Assembly: GCF_001750725.1 (NCBI RefSeq)
Contig: NZ_CP017279.1
Coordinates: 4,092,001-4,156,000, forward strand
Length of the DNA stretch: 64,000 nt
Origin: Enterobacter ludwigii
GTDB lineage: Bacteria; Pseudomonadota; Gammaproteobacteria; Enterobacterales; Enterobacteriaceae
Direction of reading: 5' to 3'
This document shows, piece after piece, positions 30,252-43,322 of this stretch. Below the pieces are notes generated by a model. The model did not search any database. It saw only the letters and a program-made list of their open reading frames with translations, and had not been told where the DNA came from. Each line of letters begins with the position of its first letter. Position 1 is the first letter of the stretch. The translations under genes were made by a program, and so were the position numbers.

Positions 30252-32606
30252 ATGCACACACAGACCATTTTTGAATTAAGCCAGGAAGCAGAGCGTTTGT
30301 TACAGCTCGCCCTGCAAAATCTTGATACGTTGAAATCAATGCCGACGGCGAAGCTGGAAAGCACCGCCGCAGCCATTACGGGTGAAAAGAACAACGTCTT
30401 ACCTTTGCATTTTAGTGCGCGGGGTGTCGAAGCCCAGCAGGCTATGCTGAATAATGAATTACGGAAAATAACCCGTCTGGAAATGGTGCTGGCAATTGTG
30501 GGCACCATGAAAGCGGGGAAATCGACCACCATTAATGCCATTGTCGGAACCGAAGTGTTGCCGAACCGCAACCGCCCGATGACGGCGCTTCCGACATTGA
30601 TCCGTCATACGCCGGGTCAGAAAGAGCCGGTGCTCCATTTTGCTCACGTCTCTCCTATCGATGAATTAATCCTCCTGTTACAGAAAAAGCTCTGCGATTA
30701 CGATCGCGGGAAGCTGGCGCAGCGTCTGGAAATTGATAAGGACATGATTACGCTGCTGGAAAGAATTGAAAAAGGTGAGGCTTTCGAGAAGCATCACCTT
30801 GGTGCGCAGCCGATATTTCATTGTCTGAAAAGCCTTAACGACCTGGTGAGGCTCTCACAGGCGTTGGGCGTCGAATTTCCGTTCTCTGAATATGCGGCCA
30901 TCGAACACATTCCGGTGATTGAAGTGGAGTTCGTGCATCTCGCGGGTCTGGATGCCCACCTTGGGCAACTGACGCTGCTTGATACCCCCGGGCCGAATGA
31001 GGCCGGGCAACCGCATCTGCAAAAAATGCTGAGCGAGCAGTTATCCCGCGCGTCGGCGGTGCTGGCGGTGATGGATTACACCCAGCTCAAATCGATTTCC
31101 GATCAAGAGGTCCGGCAGGCCATTTCAGTCGCCGGTAAATCGGTGCCGCTGTATGCGCTGGTCAATAAATTCGATCAGAAAGATCGTAACAGCGACGATG
31201 AAGAACAGGTTAAAGCGATGATCTCCGGCACCTTAATGAAAGGGAATATTTCGCCGGGGCAAATTTATCCCGTTTCGTCGATGTGGGCGTATCTGGCGAA
31301 CCGCGCCCGTTATGAGATGACTACCCACGGTCAGCTACCGGATCACAAGGAGCAGCGCTGGGTTCAGGATTTTGCCGAAGCCGCGCTGGGACGCCGCTGG
31401 CGTACGGAGGATTTGGACGACATCGACCATATTCGTCATGCTGCCGATTTGCTGTGGGAAGATTCGTTATTTGAACAGCCGATCCGCAAGCTTATTTATG
31501 CCGCCTATGCCAATGCATCGCTCTTCGCTCTGCGTTCGGCGTCGCATAAGCTGCTTAACTACGCCCAAAATGCCCGGGAGTACCTGGACTTCCGCTACCA
31601 GGGGCTGACGGTCGCTTTTGAGGCGCTGGAATTGAATATCGCGCGCCTGGAAGAGGACATGGCCCTGCTGCATACGCGTCAGCGCGTGGTGAGCGACGAA
31701 GTGAAGCATGAAGTGGAGCAGGCGCTTAACGCCACCGCTGACTTTATGATGTCGCAGAATACTTCACTCCAGCAGGCGATTAGCCATGTGTTTAGCGCCC
31801 GCTCTGTTCTCGACCTGGCTGGCATCGAACCGCGGGATCTTCGCCGTGACGAGCCGCAGGCGCTGAAACAGCTGGTACTGGATGATGAAGGGCAGGCGCG
31901 AATTGCGCTGAGTAAAATCCGCTCCTCCTGCGAGCTGATCATGCTGGATGCGCAGACGAAGATCGGCCGGGAGCTGGCGTTACGCTTCGATCAACTGGAG
32001 TCGACGCTGGCGCGCTCGCTGAATGAAGCCATGCGGCCAATCGAAACGCGTATTAAAGAACAACTCAGCCATGCGGGTTTTCGCGCGCGGATAAGCTTCC
32101 CGGCGTTTCAGGCGCATCAACTTAACTTCAACACCCGGGCGCTGTTTAACGATGCCATTGCGCAGGATCACCGCCCGGCAGGCCAGCCAGCGGGCGCGGC
32201 GAGCATGCGTGAAACCGTCTCTCGCTGGCTGAATAACCCGGGCTGGGGCTGGGAAGATTATGTTGTTGCACGCACACGCTATGTCATTGATATTGAAAAG
32301 CTGCATGAAAAATTCAAGCAGCATATCGATCAGTTCTGTGAACAAATCCGTAAAGCTTTGACCGCCCAGGTCGATGTCTCTGTTACGGCGGGGATGGCAA
32401 CGTTCTTTGCGGAATTTTCGTTATGCCTGACCGGGTTACAGGAAAGTTTGCGTGATAGCCTCGCAGTACGTCAGCAAAATGAGCATTCGACCCGAGCGCT
32501 CAGCCAGCTGTTAAAGCAAAGTATCACGACTGCGACGTGGATACAGGAAGATACCCGACTGTTACGCGATGATATTCAAACCCTATTCGCGGCAGAACAA
32601 CCATGA
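30252..32606 (+). CDS. crfC: CrfC, dynamin-like GTPase (clamp-binding sister replication fork colocalisation)
   Basis: A 784-residue bacterial dynamin-like protein. GTPase motifs: P-loop GTMKAGKSTTINAIVG (about residues 83-98), G3 LLDTPGPNEAG, G4 NKFDQ. The rest is largely helical. In E. coli CrfC binds the DNA polymerase clamp and links sister replication forks. It is about 40 residues longer than K-12 CrfC; the extra length is in the N-terminal linker and the mid-region. TAAGGA precedes the ATG. It is coupled to yjcZ by an ATGA overlap. Confidence 0.93.
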   Translation: MHTQTIFELSQEAERLLQLALQNLDTLKSMPTAKLESTAAAITGEKNNVLPLHFSARGVEAQQAMLNNELRKITRLEMVLAIVGTMKAGKSTTINAIVGTEVLPNRNRPMTALPTLIRHTPGQKEPVLHFAHVSPIDELILLLQKKLCDYDRGKLAQRLEIDKDMITLLERIEKGEAFEKHHLGAQPIFHCLKSLNDLVRLSQALGVEFPFSEYAAIEHIPVIEVEFVHLAGLDAHLGQLTLLDTPGPNEAGQPHLQKMLSEQLSRASAVLAVMDYTQLKSISDQEVRQAISVAGKSVPLYALVNKFDQKDRNSDDEEQVKAMISGTLMKGNISPGQIYPVSSMWAYLANRARYEMTTHGQLPDHKEQRWVQDFAEAALGRRWRTEDLDDIDHIRHAADLLWEDSLFEQPIRKLIYAAYANASLFALRSASHKLLNYAQNAREYLDFRYQGLTVAFEALELNIARLEEDMALLHTRQRVVSDEVKHEVEQALNATADFMMSQNTSLQQAISHVFSARSVLDLAGIEPRDLRRDEPQALKQLVLDDEGQARIALSKIRSSCELIMLDAQTKIGRELALRFDQLESTLARSLNEAMRPIETRIKEQLSHAGFRARISFPAFQAHQLNFNTRALFNDAIAQDHRPAGQPAGAASMRETVSRWLNNPGWGWEDYVVARTRYVIDIEKLHEKFKQHIDQFCEQIRKALTAQVDVSVTAGMATFFAEFSLCLTGLQESLRDSLAVRQQNEHSTRALSQLLKQSITTATWIQEDTRLLRDDIQTLFAAEQP

Positions 32607-33481
32607 CAACACAACTACTGGACGGCCCCGGGCGAACGCTGGAGTGTATTCATCCAAAATTTATGGTCGATCTGGTTCAGGGGGTGGACGCGGCGCGTCA
32701 TCCCCACCCGGGACCACAACAGCTGCAGTTTCGTGAGCGTTTGACCCAGGAGATCATGACGCATACCCGGCTACGGCCCTGGGCGATGGCGGGTATGCTT
32801 AATGAAAATGCGGCGCTGCGCCTGGGGCTGGCGGAAAAGCTGGCCGGTATGCTTGACCCCGGGCACCTTGCGCTGACGCTGATGGCAGACAAATTGATTG
32901 CGCTGCGTCAGCAGACTAACCCGCGGGCCCAGCAATCGCCCGGCCTGATTCAGCAGTACGCTGAGCTTTCCGCTCATTTTACGCAACGAGCCGCCTATAA
33001 AGAGAAGGCGCTCTCCCAGCGAGGGCTGACGGTGCAGGCGGGTGAGCACAGCGAACAAATTTTTACCCGCTGGCGAGCCGGTCACTACGATGGCTGGTCG
33101 CTGGCCGGGCGTTGCTATGTCGTCCTGGAAGAGCTGCGCTGGGGCGCATTTGGTGATGCCTGTCGCCTGGCGAATGAAGACGTGGCGGCGATGCTCAAGG
33201 ATAACTTACGCAGTATGGCGGCAAACTATCTTGCTCAGGGCATCAACGCTTCTCCTTCCACCCGCCATTTCTACCATCAGTGGCTGACAACGCCCGCGTC
33301 GCCGGGACTGATAGATCATAAAGACATGCTCGGCTGGCTGGGCGACTGGTGTCAGGCGGATAACCATCCGGTGAGCTGGTCGGTGACGCAAAGCTGGCAC
33401 ACTGTCGCGCTGGGTATGCCGAGGCTGTGCTCGGCAAAACGGCTTGTGGATGGGATGGTGGAAGAGATTTTTGGTGGCTGA
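32603..33481 (+). CDS. yjcZ: YjcZ, CrfC partner protein of unknown function
   Basis: A 292-residue protein with the same length and position as E. coli YjcZ, always directly after crfC. No enzymatic motif is visible; the sequence looks mostly alpha-helical and cytosolic. The ATGA overlap with crfC (32603-32606) suggests stoichiometric synthesis with the GTPase. Function unknown. Confidence 0.92.
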   Translation: MTTQLLDGPGRTLECIHPKFMVDLVQGVDAARHPHPGPQQLQFRERLTQEIMTHTRLRPWAMAGMLNENAALRLGLAEKLAGMLDPGHLALTLMADKLIALRQQTNPRAQQSPGLIQQYAELSAHFTQRAAYKEKALSQRGLTVQAGEHSEQIFTRWRAGHYDGWSLAGRCYVVLEELRWGAFGDACRLANEDVAAMLKDNLRSMAANYLAQGINASPSTRHFYHQWLTTPASPGLIDHKDMLGWLGDWCQADNHPVSWSVTQSWHTVALGMPRLCSAKRLVDGMVEEIFGG

Positions 33482-33484
33482 AAT

Positions 33485-33505
33485 CCCCCTCTCACCGGGA
33501 GGGGG
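33485..33505. repeat. GGGAGAGGG-type hairpin between yjcZ and kdgT
   Basis: CCCCCTCTC and GGGAGGGGG flank ACC in the 32-bp gap between the convergent yjcZ and kdgT genes. One arm mismatch. It belongs to the same family as the hairpins at 1030 and 26804. Confidence 0.55.
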
Positions 33506-33513
33506 AGCACCGG

Positions 33514-34506
33514 TTAGTGGTGTGTTTCAACAGGCTTAGGCTCTGTCTGAATCTCAGCAACATGTCCGACGCGTTTTGCGTACAGTGCGGTGATGATGGG
33601 AACCAGAATCGCGGTCACAATCACGCTGGCTGCAACCAGTGCCGTCGCGGACGCGGCCACCGGTTCAAAAGCCGGGTTAATCTGCGCAATGATTACCGGG
33701 TTGGCCACGGCTGCGCCTGCGGCTGAAGAGGCGGCGATCCCCGCCGTTCCGTTTCCTCCCCCAATGACCCGGTCGGCAATAATCAGCGGAATACCGGTGA
33801 TGATGATAACCGCCACGCCCAGCACGATACCCAGCAGACCCGTATCGAGGATGACATTCAGGTTGATGGTGTTACCCAGCGCAAAACCGAAGAACGGGAT
33901 CAGCACCGGCGTGGCTTTGCTGAAGAAATCACGCAGATCGTGATCCAGGTTACCCAGAGCAAAACCGATCAGGAAGGGCAGGATCGCGCCGATAAAGTGG
34001 TGGGGTTCAAAGGACGCCAGGCCAGCAGAGCCCAGAATCAGCATGGTCATCAGCGGACCGGACTCCAGAGACATCAGGACAAATGCACCTGACTCTTCTT
34101 TGGTGCCGTACTGGTTCATCAGGCTGGCATACAAACCGCCGTTGGTCATATCCATCGCAGAGACAATTGCCAGAACCGATAATCCGGCGAAGAATCCGGT
34201 CTGAATTCCATTCTCCGGAATGAACATCGCACAGATCATTGCCACTACCCAGGCCACGGCAATTTTCGTAATCACCAGCGTGCCGGATTTCCGTAATACG
34301 GTGCCTGTTGCCCGTAAATTAATTGAGGCGCCGATACAAAAGAACCAGACGGCCAGAATGGGAACGGTGCCCGTAATCATCCCTTTTGTGAACCCGCCAA
34401 AATAAGCGCCGGTTTCAGGAGCCAGGGTATTCAGGATAGCGCCCAGTACAAGCGGAACCAGCATCATACCGCCCGGTATGCGTTCAATCGTGGCTTTAAT
34501 CTTCAT
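33514..34506 (-). CDS. kdgT: KdgT 2-keto-3-deoxygluconate permease
   Basis: A 330-residue inner-membrane proton symporter for 2-keto-3-deoxygluconate, a pectin/hexuronate breakdown product. About ten hydrophobic segments; conserved start [17 protein letters not shown] and core [17 protein letters not shown] lies upstream of the ATG. In E. coli kdgT is elsewhere; here it is inserted between yjcZ and proP. A KdgR operator lies upstream. Confidence 0.94.
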   Translation of the reverse strand: MKIKATIERIPGGMMLVPLVLGAILNTLAPETGAYFGGFTKGMITGTVPILAVWFFCIGASINLRATGTVLRKSGTLVITKIAVAWVVAMICAMFIPENGIQTGFFAGLSVLAIVSAMDMTNGGLYASLMNQYGTKEESGAFVLMSLESGPLMTMLILGSAGLASFEPHHFIGAILPFLIGFALGNLDHDLRDFFSKATPVLIPFFGFALGNTINLNVILDTGLLGIVLGVAVIIITGIPLIIADRVIGGGNGTAGIAASSAAGAAVANPVIIAQINPAFEPVAASATALVAASVIVTAILVPIITALYAKRVGHVAEIQTEPKPVETHH

Positions 34507-34715
34507 AGATAACCCTCAAATCGTATCCCGCATGGCGGGCGGCAAAAACTAAAAAATAAATCAATAAATTCAATGAATTGAATGTCTTTGGGTTCGATGG
34601 TGTCATTACCCATGCAATAAAACTAAAAAAGCGATCCTGGTAAACGCGGTGCCACAGCACCGGGAACGTGGTATTCGGAATTATCATGCGATCATTGGAA
34701 TGATGATTCAATGAA

Positions 34716-34734
34716 AATAAAACACTGTTTTAGT
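34716..34734. promoter_or_regulatory. KdgR operator upstream of kdgT
   Basis: AATAAAACACTGTTTTAGT fits the KdgR consensus (pattern AAWRAAAYRNTGTTTYAWT, from memory) at 18 of 19 positions. It lies about 210 bp upstream of the kdgT ATG, where it could repress kdgT in the absence of ketodeoxygluconate. Confidence 0.75.
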
Positions 34735-34942
34735 TATCTGCATCACATATTGACGTAAACGTTTTAAACGCGCGTCGGAGGGTTAGAATTTATGTAAATC
34801 TGATGTGAAGTAATGGGGTTTCATTTTCCGTTGTCCGGGAAATAATGACGTGTGTGAGGATGTGTTTTTATGGCGATTGAGAACGTGCAGATTTGCGCTA
34901 ATTGACAAAAACTGCAGCCAGTTGACGTAACATAAATATATG

Positions 34943-34958
34943 TGTGAAGTTGATCACA
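34943..34958. promoter_or_regulatory. CRP site at proP P1 promoter
   Basis: Perfect TGTGA-N6-TCACA core. In E. coli, CRP bound at the equivalent place represses the osmotically induced proP P1 promoter; the flanking sequence through 35040 also resembles the E. coli proP control region. The site is about 200 bp upstream of the proP start. It might also serve kdgT on the other strand. Confidence 0.85.
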
Positions 34959-35155
34959 AATATAAACGCTGGTAGGGTAAAAAGGTCATTAACTGCCCAG
35001 GCAGGCGTCAACAGGTTCGGTTGTATCGACGTAAAACGTCAATGTAAGTAAACCTGCTACGCTTGAATAAGGCGATTCGCATGGAGCGGATCCCATGGTT
35101 CACAGATCGCATACGGGACTGTGAAACGGACAGGGCCGAGTCTACGAGGATAGCT

Positions 35156-36658
35156 ATGCTCAGAAGGAAAAAAATCAAACCCATCACGCTTCGCGACGTC
35201 ACCATTATTGATGATGCCAAACTGCGCAAAGCGATCACCGCCGCCTCGCTGGGTAATGCGATGGAATGGTTCGATTTTGGTGTTTACGGCTTTGTGGCCT
35301 ATGCGTTAGGTAAAGTGTTCTTCCCCGGCGCCGACCCCAGTCTGCAGATGATTGCCGCGCTGGGTACGTTCTCCGTCCCCTTCCTGATTCGCCCGCTGGG
35401 TGGTCTGTTCTTCGGTATGCTTGGCGATAAATATGGTCGCCAGAAGATCCTTGCTATCACCATTGTCATTATGTCGATCAGTACGTTCTGTATCGGCCTG
35501 ATACCGTCCTATGCCAGCATCGGCATCTGGGCTCCGATTCTGCTGCTGCTTTGTAAGATGGCCCAGGGCTTCTCCGTAGGCGGTGAGTATACGGGTGCCT
35601 CTATCTTTGTCGCAGAGTATTCCCCGGACCGTAAGCGCGGCTTTATGGGAAGCTGGCTGGACTTCGGCTCGATTGCCGGGTTTGTCCTGGGGGCGGGCGT
35701 GGTGGTGCTGATTTCTACCGTCGTCGGTGAAGAGAACTTCCTCTCCTGGGGCTGGCGTATTCCGTTCTTCCTGGCGCTGCCGTTAGGGATTATCGGTCTT
35801 TACCTGCGTCATGCTCTTGAAGAAACGCCGGCGTTCCAGCAGCACGTTGAGAAGCTGGAGCAGGGCGACCGCGAAGGGCTGCAGGATGGCCCGAAAGTCT
35901 CCTTTAAAGAGATTGCGACGAAGCACTGGCGCAGCCTGCTGACCTGTATTGGTCTGGTCATCTCCACGAACGTGACCTACTACATGCTGTTGACCTACAT
36001 GCCGAGCTATCTGTCGCATAACCTGCACTATTCAGAAGACCACGGTGTGCTGATTATTATCGCCATCATGGTGGGTATGCTGTTTGTGCAGCCGATTATG
36101 GGGCTGTTGAGCGACCGCTTTGGCCGTCGACCGTTCATTATTCTGGGGAGTGTCGCGCTGTTTGCCCTGGCAATCCCGGCCTTTATTCTGATTAACAGTA
36201 ATGTGCTGGGGCTGATTTTTGCCGGTCTGCTGATGCTGGCGGTGATCCTTAACTGCTTTATCGGGGTGATGGCGTCGACGCTGCCTGCGATGTTCCCGAC
36301 ACACATTCGGTACAGTGCGCTGGCGGCTGCCTTTAACATCTCGGTGCTGATTGCCGGTCTGACCCCGACGCTTGCCGCCTCTCTGGTGGAAAGTACGCAG
36401 AACCTGATGATGCCGGCTTATTACCTGATGGTTATCGCGGTGATTGGTTTGATTACCGGTATTACCATGAAGGAGACGGCGAATCGTCCTCTTAAAGGGG
36501 CCACTCCTGCGGCGTCTGATATCCAGGAAGCGAAAGAGATCCTGCGCGAACACTACGATAATGTAGAGCAGAAGATTGAAGACATTGATGCAGAGATTGA
36601 AGAGCTGCAGCAAAAACGCTCCCGCCTGGTGGACCAGCATCCACGAATCAACGAGTAA
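35156..36658 (+). CDS. proP: ProP osmosensing proline/glycine betaine symporter
   Basis: A 500-residue major facilitator superfamily proton symporter that accumulates proline, glycine betaine and ectoine under high osmolality. MFS signature GDKYGRQKILAIT and SDRFGRRPFIILG are visible. The C-terminal 45 residues (EHYDNVEQKIEDIDAEIEEL and on) form the heptad-repeat coiled coil that tunes the osmosensor. I start it at 35156 (MLRRKKIKPITLRDV), after AGGA; the frame extends 31 codons upstream into the leader. Confidence 0.96.
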   Translation: MLRRKKIKPITLRDVTIIDDAKLRKAITAASLGNAMEWFDFGVYGFVAYALGKVFFPGADPSLQMIAALGTFSVPFLIRPLGGLFFGMLGDKYGRQKILAITIVIMSISTFCIGLIPSYASIGIWAPILLLLCKMAQGFSVGGEYTGASIFVAEYSPDRKRGFMGSWLDFGSIAGFVLGAGVVVLISTVVGEENFLSWGWRIPFFLALPLGIIGLYLRHALEETPAFQQHVEKLEQGDREGLQDGPKVSFKEIATKHWRSLLTCIGLVISTNVTYYMLLTYMPSYLSHNLHYSEDHGVLIIIAIMVGMLFVQPIMGLLSDRFGRRPFIILGSVALFALAIPAFILINSNVLGLIFAGLLMLAVILNCFIGVMASTLPAMFPTHIRYSALAAAFNISVLIAGLTPTLAASLVESTQNLMMPAYYLMVIAVIGLITGITMKETANRPLKGATPAASDIQEAKEILREHYDNVEQKIEDIDAEIEELQQKRSRLVDQHPRINE

Positions 36659-36665
36659 TAAAAAA

Positions 36666-36684
36666 CCCGCCGCTGGCGGGTTTT
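36666..36684 (+). terminator. Bidirectional terminator between proP and the NicO gene
   Basis: CCCGCC (36666-36671) pairs with GGCGGG (36675-36680), followed by TTTTCTTTT; the preceding A-run lets it work for the convergent minus-strand gene as well. Confidence 0.88.
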
Positions 36685-36690
36685 CTTTTA

Positions 36691-37644
36691 TTAGCAGCCT
36701 GCGGCGATGTAATCGCCATTGGCGCTGATGGGGAGTACCGTCAGGAACAGCACGGTCGCGAACAGGATCAGGACTATTCCTCCGGCTATTTTAAAGACCG
36801 GAACCAGCCAGCTGAGTGAAGCCCCGCCGCCAAACCAGGCCACCGTCCGCTCTCGGGCATAACGTACCGCCAGTGACAGGCCCATAATCGACAACGCCGT
36901 TCCCAGCGACATGGTCATGACCGCGGCCATCCCCCAGGTAACAATACCCAGCGCATTTGAAAACATCAGGATCATGATCGCCCCGCTGCACGGACGCGCA
37001 CCAATCGCCAGTATGACGCCCAACCGGGTTTTCCAGTCGCCTTGCGCCAGATCTGCACCTACACCGTGATGACCACAACCACAGTGTTCATTATGTTGAT
37101 GAAGGGGCGTGATGGCTGAGATAGCCATCCGGCGAGGCCGCAGGCTTTTCAGCGCCTGGTAAATGACAAATACACCAAATGCACCGATGAGCACCGCGCT
37201 TATCTTCTCGACGTACCAGCGGCTGGTACTGATATCCCCCGATGCGAGGTTAAACCCTACCGCCAGAATAAAGACAAAGAGAATGGCGCTGACGCCCTGC
37301 ATCAGGCTGCCAAGAAAAGGAACGACCCGGGCGGCCCGTTCGCTTTCTTTATTTGTCGTGAGGTAGGTCGTCACAATGAATTTCCCATGCCCCGGCCCGA
37401 TGGCGTGCAATACGCCATAGAAGAAGGCGCCGGTTAATAGCCATAACCCGCCGCTGTACTGGTGGTTGTTAAGCTGGAGCAGGTACATCACCAGATAACG
37501 GTGCAGGGTAATTTGCGTGGCAAGGCACCACTGAAGAAAGGTGTTCCAGTGCGTATGCAGGGTAAACCCGGCTAAGAGCATCGCCAGCAACATGATGCCT
37601 GCTGTAGGAAGGCGCCAGTCACGCGTCAGTTGTTGTGTGGTCAT
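36691..37644 (-). CDS. NicO-family nickel/cobalt exporter (RcnA-like)
   Basis: A 317-residue membrane protein with six or more hydrophobic segments. Motifs of the NicO/RcnA family are present: GVLHAIGPGHGKFIV and AIGARPCSGAIMILMF. A cytosolic His/Cys-rich loop (HQHNEHCGCGHHG) is a likely metal-binding site. Predicted to move Ni2+, Co2+ or a similar metal across the inner membrane; direction and metal not certain. It separates proP from the rRNA operon and has no metal regulator (rcnR) beside it. Confidence 0.85.
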   Translation of the reverse strand: MTTQQLTRDWRLPTAGIMLLAMLLAGFTLHTHWNTFLQWCLATQITLHRYLVMYLLQLNNHQYSGGLWLLTGAFFYGVLHAIGPGHGKFIVTTYLTTNKESERAARVVPFLGSLMQGVSAILFVFILAVGFNLASGDISTSRWYVEKISAVLIGAFGVFVIYQALKSLRPRRMAISAITPLHQHNEHCGCGHHGVGADLAQGDWKTRLGVILAIGARPCSGAIMILMFSNALGIVTWGMAAVMTMSLGTALSIMGLSLAVRYARERTVAWFGGGASLSWLVPVFKIAGGIVLILFATVLFLTVLPISANGDYIAAGC

Positions 37645-37816
37645 GGGGTGGCCTGGTGGGGGAATATTTGTCGCTAGTATAGTTGATCTTGCCTGTTAAT
37701 CCGTAGGATCGCACAGAGATCCCGCCTCAATTGTGGATAAGTCTGTGCGTAAAAGGGTATAAAGCGGGGTTTTGCTGGGGAATACAGCAGTCAGTCATCT
37801 TTTTGCAACTTTTAGG

Positions 37817-37844
37817 TTGCGGCCTGCAGAGAACTCCCTATAAT
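37817..37844 (+). promoter_or_regulatory. rRNA operon promoter P1
   Basis: TTGCGG (37817-37822), a 16-bp spacer and TATAAT (37839-37844), followed by a GC-rich discriminator GCGCC, the hallmark of rrn P1 promoters under ppGpp control. Upstream T/A tracts fit an UP element. Confidence 0.88.
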
Positions 37845-37925
37845 GCGCCTCCATCGACACGGCAGATGTGAATCACTTCACAGATAACCCGGTCGGTTGA
37901 AGAGAAAAAATCCTGAACATCAGGG

Positions 37926-37953
37926 TTGACTCTGAAAGAGGAAAGCGTAATAT
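37926..37953 (+). promoter_or_regulatory. rRNA operon promoter P2
   Basis: TTGACT (37926-37931), 16-bp spacer, TAATAT (37948-37953). About 110 bp downstream of P1, as in E. coli rrn operons. Confidence 0.82.
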
Positions 37954-37993
37954 ACGCCACCTCGCGACGGTGAGCTGTAAGCCGCGTCGCAAC

Positions 37994-38005
37994 TGCTCTT
38001 TAACA
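37994..38005 (+). promoter_or_regulatory. boxA antitermination site in the rRNA leader
   Basis: TGCTCTTTAACA is the canonical boxA bound by NusB-S10 in the rrn leader. A related TTCTTTAAAAA boxA-like site occurs in the 16S-23S spacer near 39769-39779. Confidence 0.85.
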
Positions 38006-38137
38006 ATTTATCAGACAATCTGTGTGGGCACTCAAAGTGACATGGATTCTTAATGTCTTCGGACACTAAATGAATACCAAGTCTCTGAGTGAACATACGT
38101 AATTCATTACGAAGTTTAATTCACGAGCATCAAACTT

Positions 38138-39677
<1,540 letters not shown>

Positions 39678-39885
39678 CCTTAAAGAACCTGCCTTTGTAG
39701 TGCTCACACAGATTGTCTGATGAATGATAAATTTCAAAATGTACTGCGAAGTGCATTGTGAAATTTTGTTCTTTAAAAATCTGGATCAAGCTGAAAATTG
39801 AAACGACACACATGTTATGTGTGTTCGAGTCTCTCAAATTTTCGCAAACCGGTGATGAATCGAAAGAAACATCTTCGGGTTGTGA
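39678..39885 (+). other. 16S-23S internal transcribed spacer without tRNA
   Basis: Only 208 bp. The conserved 5' part (through GCTCACACAGATTGTCTGAT) and 3' part (boxA-like TTCTTTAAAAATC, the CTCTCAAATTTTCGCAA region) are present, but there is no tRNA-Glu, tRNA-Ile or tRNA-Ala. In their place is a hairpin: AAATTTCA near 39730 pairs with TGAAATTT ending near 39766. Confidence 0.9.
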
Positions 39886-42791
<2,906 letters not shown>

Positions 42792-42852
42792 ACAACGCCG
42801 AAGATGTTTTGGCGATGAGAGACGATTTTCAGCTGATACAGATTACAGAATT

Positions 42853-42972
42853 TGCCTGGCGGCTTTAGCGCGGTGGTCCCACCTGACCCCATGCCGAACT
42901 CAGAAGTGAAACGCCGTAGCGCCGATGGTAGTGTGGGGTCTCCCCATGCGAGAGTAGGGAACTGCCAGGCAT
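42853..42972 (+). rRNA. rrfD: 5S ribosomal RNA, first copy
   Basis: 120-nt 5S rRNA, starting TGCCTGGCGG and ending CTGCCAGGCAT. About 60 bp after 23S. Differs from the second copy at the helix I pair and at one further base. Confidence 0.97.
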
Positions 42973-42984
42973 CAAATTTAGCGT

Positions 42985-43060
42985 GCTGATATGGCTCAGT
43001 TGGTAGAGCGCACCCTTGGTAAGGGTGAGGTCCCCAGTTCGACTCTGGGTATCAGCACCA
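42985..43060 (+). tRNA. thrV: tRNA-Thr (GGT)
   Basis: 76-nt tRNA with encoded CCA end. Acceptor arms GCTGATA and TATCAGC pair; the anticodon loop CTTGGTAA puts GGT at 43018-43020; T-loop GTTCGACTC. Same place, between two 5S genes, as thrV in E. coli rrnD. Confidence 0.98.
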
Positions 43061-43101
43061 CTTTATACTTAGGTTAAAGTTCGGCAAGAAGTAAAAGAAT
43101 T

Positions 43102-43221
43102 TGTCTGGCGGCTTTAGCGCGGTGGTCCCACCTGACCCCATGCCGAACTCAGAAGTGAAACGCCGTAGCGCCGATGGTAGTGTGGGGTCTCCCCATGTGA
43201 GAGTAGGGAACTGCCAGACAT
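43102..43221 (+). rRNA. rrfF: 5S ribosomal RNA, second copy
   Basis: 120-nt 5S rRNA, starting TGTCTGGCGG and ending CTGCCAGACAT. The C-to-T change at its third base is compensated by G-to-A at the 3' end, preserving helix I pairing. Corresponds to rrfF, the extra 5S of rrnD. Confidence 0.97.
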
Positions 43222-43235
43222 CAAACAAGTGAAGA

Positions 43236-43260
43236 GGCCATCCGAAAGGATGGCCTTTTT
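43236..43260 (+). terminator. Rho-independent terminator of the rRNA operon
   Basis: GGCCATCC (43236-43243), tetraloop GAAA, GGATGGCC (43248-43255), then TTTTT. Typical rrn T1-type terminator, 15 bp after the second 5S. Confidence 0.95.
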
Positions 43261-43286
43261 GCGTTATGTTTCCCGGAAAAAGTCAG

Positions 43287-43312
43287 ACCCGGTAAGCGAA
43301 GCGCCACCGGGC
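43287..43312. repeat. REP-like palindrome, copy 2
   Basis: CCCGGT pairs with ACCGGG around AAGCGAAGCGCC; 25 of 26 bases equal copy 1 at 29286-29311, in the same orientation. It lies between the rRNA terminator and the end of yhdZ. Confidence 0.75.
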
Positions 43313-43322
43313 TAAGACACGC

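Larger units (their letters stand above)
34507..35155. other. kdgT / proP divergent control region
   Basis: 649 bp without a gene. Holds the KdgR operator, the CRP site and the proP promoters. The proP leader (34980-35150) is long, as in E. coli where P1 and the Fis/RpoS-dependent P2 both lie here; I could not place P2 with certainty. No open frame with a credible start. Confidence 0.55.
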
